Assembly (NCBI GenBank): GCA_023436945.1
Contig: JAEZHG010000185.1
Coordinates: forward strand, 1 to 7,739
DNA length: 7,739 bases
From: Pseudomonadota bacterium
GTDB taxonomy: Bacteria > Pseudomonadota > Alphaproteobacteria > Caulobacterales > Caulobacteraceae
Reading direction: 5' to 3'
This document shows, in pieces, positions 5,388 to 7,739 of the stretch. Under the pieces are notes generated by a model. That model made no database searches. It saw only the letters and a program-made list of their open reading frames with translations, and had not been told where the DNA came from. Each line of letters begins with the position of its first letter. The stretch's first letter is position 1. Position numbers and translations under genes: made by a program.

Positions 5388-6119
5388 TTATCGTTCCCAA
5401 TCTCCGACGGCCGATTGCCACAAGGTCATGGCGGCGATGGCGGCAGTGTCCGCGCGAAGGATGCGCGGGCCCAAGGAGACAGCGGTGGTGAAGGGCAGGG
5501 CGCGAAGCTGTTCACGCTCTTCGGGCGAGAAGCCGCCTTCCGGGCCGATCAGGATCGACCACGGAGCGGAAGGGTTCTGGGCGGCGGCTTTTTGCAGGGC
5601 CTCGAAGGCGGGAGCACCACCCGTCTCATCGCAGAACATCAGCAGACGGCCCTGCGGCCAGTTGGCGAGAATGTCGGCCAGTTTCTTGGATTCATGCACC
5701 ACCGGCACGTCCAGTCGCTCGGACTGTTCGGCGGCTTCCTCGACAATGGCGTCGAGGCGGTCGAGGCGGATACGCTCGGCGTTGGTGCGCTGGGTGATGG
5801 TCAGTTGAACCGTGCGTGCACCCAGTTCGGTCGCCTTCTCCGCCACCGTCTCGACGCGGGCCTTTTTGATGCCTGAAAGGATCAGTTCGAGGTCAGGGCC
5901 GAACGCCTGCTCGCGGGTCTGTTCGACGCAGCGAAGGATGACGCCCTTCTTCAGCACCTCGATGATCTCGGCACGCCACTCGCCATGCTCGCCGTTGAAC
6001 AGCAAGAGGGTGTCGCCCTGTTTCAGGCGCATGACCTGCGTCAGGTAACGGGACTGGTCAAGGGTCGGGGCCACGGCGTGGCCGTCAGCGAGGGGAGCGG
6101 TGACGTGAAGACGGATCAT
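5388..6119 (-). CDS. rsmE: 16S rRNA (uracil-1498-N3)-methyltransferase
   Basis: RsmE transfers a methyl group from S-adenosylmethionine to N3 of U1498 in helix 44 of 16S rRNA. The 243-residue product has the family's two parts: an N-terminal PUA-like RNA-binding region (about 1-70, with RYLTQVMRLKQGDTLLLFNG at 24-43) and a C-terminal SPOUT trefoil-knot domain. Diagnostic motifs are KARVETVAEKATELG (86-100), QRTNAER (110-116), EEAAEQSERLDVP (127-139), IGPEGGFSPEE (191-201) and LGPRILRADTAAIAA (216-230); the last two build the S-adenosylmethionine-binding knot. Length is typical and nothing is missing. AGGCGG lies just one base before the ATG, an unusually close ribosome binding site. It is divergent from the UbiB-family gene (65 bp gap) and leads into gshA on the same strand. 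A CCCCT/AGGGG stem (5363-5386) after its stop is too weak to call a terminator. Confidence 0.95.
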   Translation of the reverse strand: MIRLHVTAPLADGHAVAPTLDQSRYLTQVMRLKQGDTLLLFNGEHGEWRAEIIEVLKKGVILRCVEQTREQAFGPDLELILSGIKKARVETVAEKATELGARTVQLTITQRTNAERIRLDRLDAIVEEAAEQSERLDVPVVHESKKLADILANWPQGRLLMFCDETGGAPAFEALQKAAAQNPSAPWSILIGPEGGFSPEEREQLRALPFTTAVSLGPRILRADTAAIAAMTLWQSAVGDWER

Positions 6120-6184
6120 GCCGCCTGAATATCCCGCTTTGTCGGGGGAGGGAACACGGCCAAGGGCGCAGGCGTTCTGAAGCC

Positions 6185-7708
6185 ATGTTTACGACCCTTG
6201 CTGTTGCGGCGCGTGACCGTCGTCGCCTTGCGGAAATCTCGGCAGTGGTCGGACGCTACGGGCTATCGGCTGTGCTGGCGAAGCTGGGCCTCGGGAGCAA
6301 GGGCGAGGACACTCAGCGTGCCGAACCTCTGGCCCGTCGTACCCGCATGGCGCTGGAGGCGCTGGGCCCCAGTTTCGTGAAGATGGGGCAGATACTGTCC
6401 ACCCGTTCGGACCTGTTGCCGCCGGAGTGGATCGCCGAGTTCGAACAGCTTCAGAGCGGGGCGCCGACGCTGGATTTCGGCGTCCTGCGCCCACAGGTCG
6501 AGGCGGCGCTGGGGGCACCGCCCGAAGAGGTTTTTGCCCGTTTTGATCTGGAGCCTTTGGCGGCGGCCTCGATTGCACAGGTGCACCGCGCGGCGCTGCA
6601 TGACGGGACCGAGGTGGTGGTCAAAATCCGCCGCCCGCGTATCCGCCACAGGGTCGAGGCGGACCTGCGCCTGATCGACGAGATCGCCCGCAAGGCTGAA
6701 CAGTCCAGTGATGAGATCGCCCGCTACAAGCCGCGCGCCTTGGTGGCGCAATTGAGCGAGGCCATGCTGAGCGAGCTGGATTTCACCAGCGAGGGTCGCA
6801 ATGTCGACCGCTTTGCCGCCGATTTCGCACGCAATCCCGATGTAGTGATCCCCAAGGTCTATTGGCAGTTCACCAGCGAGACGGTGCTGGTTCAGGACTA
6901 TCTGGACGGGGTGCCGCCGACCGATGCCGCGCGTCTGGAGGAGGCAGGGATTGATCCGCACAGGCTGGCCAAGATCGGTGCCGAGGCGGTGCTTGATATG
7001 GTGCTGCTGAACGGTCGCTTCCATGCCGACCCGCATCCGGGGAACCTGCGCGGGATGGAGGGCAGCCGCGTCGGCCTGCTGGACTTTGGCATGATCGGCA
7101 CGGTGACGCCGCGCCGCCGCAGCGAACTGATCGGTTTCGTTCAGGCGCTGGCGGGCAGTGACGGCGAGCGGATGGCAGAGGTTCTTGCGGACTGGACCGA
7201 TGGCACCGATGTTCCGCGCCGCAGTCTGGTTCAGGGGGCAGAGCAACTGATCGCCCGCCACGGTCAGGGCGATATCGACCTGCCTGCCATTGTGGCAGAC
7301 CTGATGGCGATGATGCGCCGCGAGCGGGTGGCCGCGCCGCCTGATCTGGTGCTGATTCTGAAGGCGCTCGTGACGATCGAGGGGGTACTGTCGCGGGTCG
7401 ATCCGAACTTCGATCTGGTCAAGGCGATGAACGGGGCGTGGACGCGGGCCCTGTTCTCCAAACGCGATACCGAGGCGTTGAAGAACTGGGCCATCGGCAC
7501 TCTGCTGGACCTGTCGGCGGTAGGGGATGATCTGCCGCGCATGATCCGTGCGGCTTCACGCAGGCTGACAGAAGACCGGCCAGAGCCAAAGCCTGACCCT
7601 GCGGCCAAGGCTCTGGCCAAGGCGGTCAAGGGGGCTGGGCGTCTGGTGGCGCTGTCCGTGCTGGCAGGGGCGGGGATAGTCGCCGCCGCGATCTGGTTCG
7701 GCCCTTAA
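6185..7708 (+). CDS. AarF/ABC1/UbiB-family atypical kinase, membrane anchored
   Basis: A 507-residue protein of the ABC1/ADCK/UbiB protein-kinase-like family, whose bacterial members are ATPases or kinases supporting ubiquinone synthesis or membrane lipid handling. The family signatures are complete: KMGQ (66-69) in the KxGQ helix, the Ala-rich nucleotide loop AAASIAQVH (126-134) in place of a Gly-rich loop, VVVKIRRP (144-151) with the invariant K147, ELD (197-199), catalytic HADPHPGN (280-287) and LLDFG (298-302). A single C-terminal hydrophobic segment (about 487-505) is preceded by a charged Pro/Lys-rich linker (463-485), so the body probably faces the cytoplasm. E. coli UbiB is 546 residues with two C-terminal membrane segments, and canonical ubiB usually sits beside ubiE; neither holds here, so this may be a second AarF paralogue and I withhold the ubiB symbol. 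No strong Shine-Dalgarno precedes the ATG, though the N-terminus fits the family. Confidence 0.9.
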   Translation: MFTTLAVAARDRRRLAEISAVVGRYGLSAVLAKLGLGSKGEDTQRAEPLARRTRMALEALGPSFVKMGQILSTRSDLLPPEWIAEFEQLQSGAPTLDFGVLRPQVEAALGAPPEEVFARFDLEPLAAASIAQVHRAALHDGTEVVVKIRRPRIRHRVEADLRLIDEIARKAEQSSDEIARYKPRALVAQLSEAMLSELDFTSEGRNVDRFAADFARNPDVVIPKVYWQFTSETVLVQDYLDGVPPTDAARLEEAGIDPHRLAKIGAEAVLDMVLLNGRFHADPHPGNLRGMEGSRVGLLDFGMIGTVTPRRRSELIGFVQALAGSDGERMAEVLADWTDGTDVPRRSLVQGAEQLIARHGQGDIDLPAIVADLMAMMRRERVAAPPDLVLILKALVTIEGVLSRVDPNFDLVKAMNGAWTRALFSKRDTEALKNWAIGTLLDLSAVGDDLPRMIRAASRRLTEDRPEPKPDPAAKALAKAVKGAGRLVALSVLAGAGIVAAAIWFGP

Positions 7709-7718
7709 GGCTTAAGGG
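7702..7718 (+). repeat. Inverted repeat over the stop codon of the UbiB-family gene
   Basis: CCCTTAAG and CTTAAGGG flank a single G, and the TAA stop lies in the left arm. As RNA it could fold as CCCUUA-AGGCU-UAAGGG. No T run follows directly, so it does not qualify as an intrinsic terminator by itself. Confidence 0.4.
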
Positions 7719-7734
7719 GCCTCCAAGTGGGGCC
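7718..7734 (+). terminator. Possible terminator stem after the UbiB-family gene
   Basis: GGCCTC and GGGGCC can pair (one G-U pair) around a CAAGT loop, starting 10 bases after the stop codon. The window ends 5 bases later, so whether a T tract follows cannot be seen. It overlaps the preceding inverted repeat by one base, so the two could form in tandem. Confidence 0.22.
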
Positions 7735-7739
7735 AGCCC

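Noticed and set aside
6122..6174. CGCCTG/CAGGCG inverted repeat framing the rsmE/UbiB-family divergent gap.
   Set aside because: Only 6 bp separated by 41 bases, and each arm is close to a purine-rich pre-start region, so chance is a sufficient explanation.
6263..7261. Minus-strand open frame of 332 codons under the UbiB-family gene.
   Set aside because: It is antisense to a gene whose kinase-like motifs are all intact, rich in His/Gln/Arg with no domain, and typical of G+C-rich shadow frames.
1..7739. Search for mobile elements, CRISPR repeats, tRNA or rRNA genes, toxin-antitoxin or defence genes.
   Set aside because: No repeat arrays, transposase motifs, cloverleaf-like sequences or small paired genes were found; every long reading frame is explained by a chromosomal gene.

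Overview
The window is G+C-rich bacterial chromosome, densely packed with ordinary housekeeping and metabolic genes. It most resembles an alphaproteobacterium, and Caulobacterales (a Caulobacter or Brevundimonas relative) is my best guess. Three things point that way: the plant/alphaproteobacterial type of glutamate-cysteine ligase, a PhaB-type acetoacetyl-CoA reductase, and a striking shortage of GANTC, the CcrM methylation site (5 by my hand count, about 25 expected). This is inference from protein character and composition; no rRNA or other marker gene is present.

Layout: (1) positions 1-1340, minus strand: a class I SAM-dependent methyltransferase whose last 13 bases overlap the start of a SixA-type histidine phosphatase. 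A further minus-strand gene may begin at position 16 and run off the left edge. (2) 1387-2115, plus strand: gloB (glyoxalase II), divergent from the methyltransferase across 46 bp. (3) 2128-2919, minus strand: an exported protein of unknown function, convergent with gloB. (4) 3038-3763, minus strand: phaB, for which I move the start to an internal GTG with a strong ribosome binding site. (5) 3764-3947: a 184-bp gap with a long inverted repeat and a possible phaB promoter. (6) 3948-6119, minus strand: rsmE then gshA, probably co-transcribed and separated by 78 bp. (7) 6185-7708, plus strand: an AarF/ABC1/UbiB-family kinase-like protein, divergent from rsmE.

How the genes relate: gshA makes gamma-glutamylcysteine, the first committed step to glutathione, and gloB regenerates glutathione from S-lactoylglutathione, so two glutathione-linked genes lie about 2 kb apart. 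phaB supplies (R)-3-hydroxybutyryl-CoA for polyhydroxybutyrate. RsmE modifies 16S rRNA. The UbiB-family protein is probably linked to membrane quinone or lipid metabolism. The rest is not an obvious pathway.

I see no rRNA or tRNA gene, CRISPR array, insertion sequence, phage gene or transfer signature, and no gene is clearly broken. I found no new multi-gene system. The points worth a second look are small: the hairpin between gshA and phaB, a dyad at the gshA start, a possible coupling hairpin before sixA, a possibly leaderless methyltransferase mRNA, an unassigned exported protein, and the GANTC shortage.
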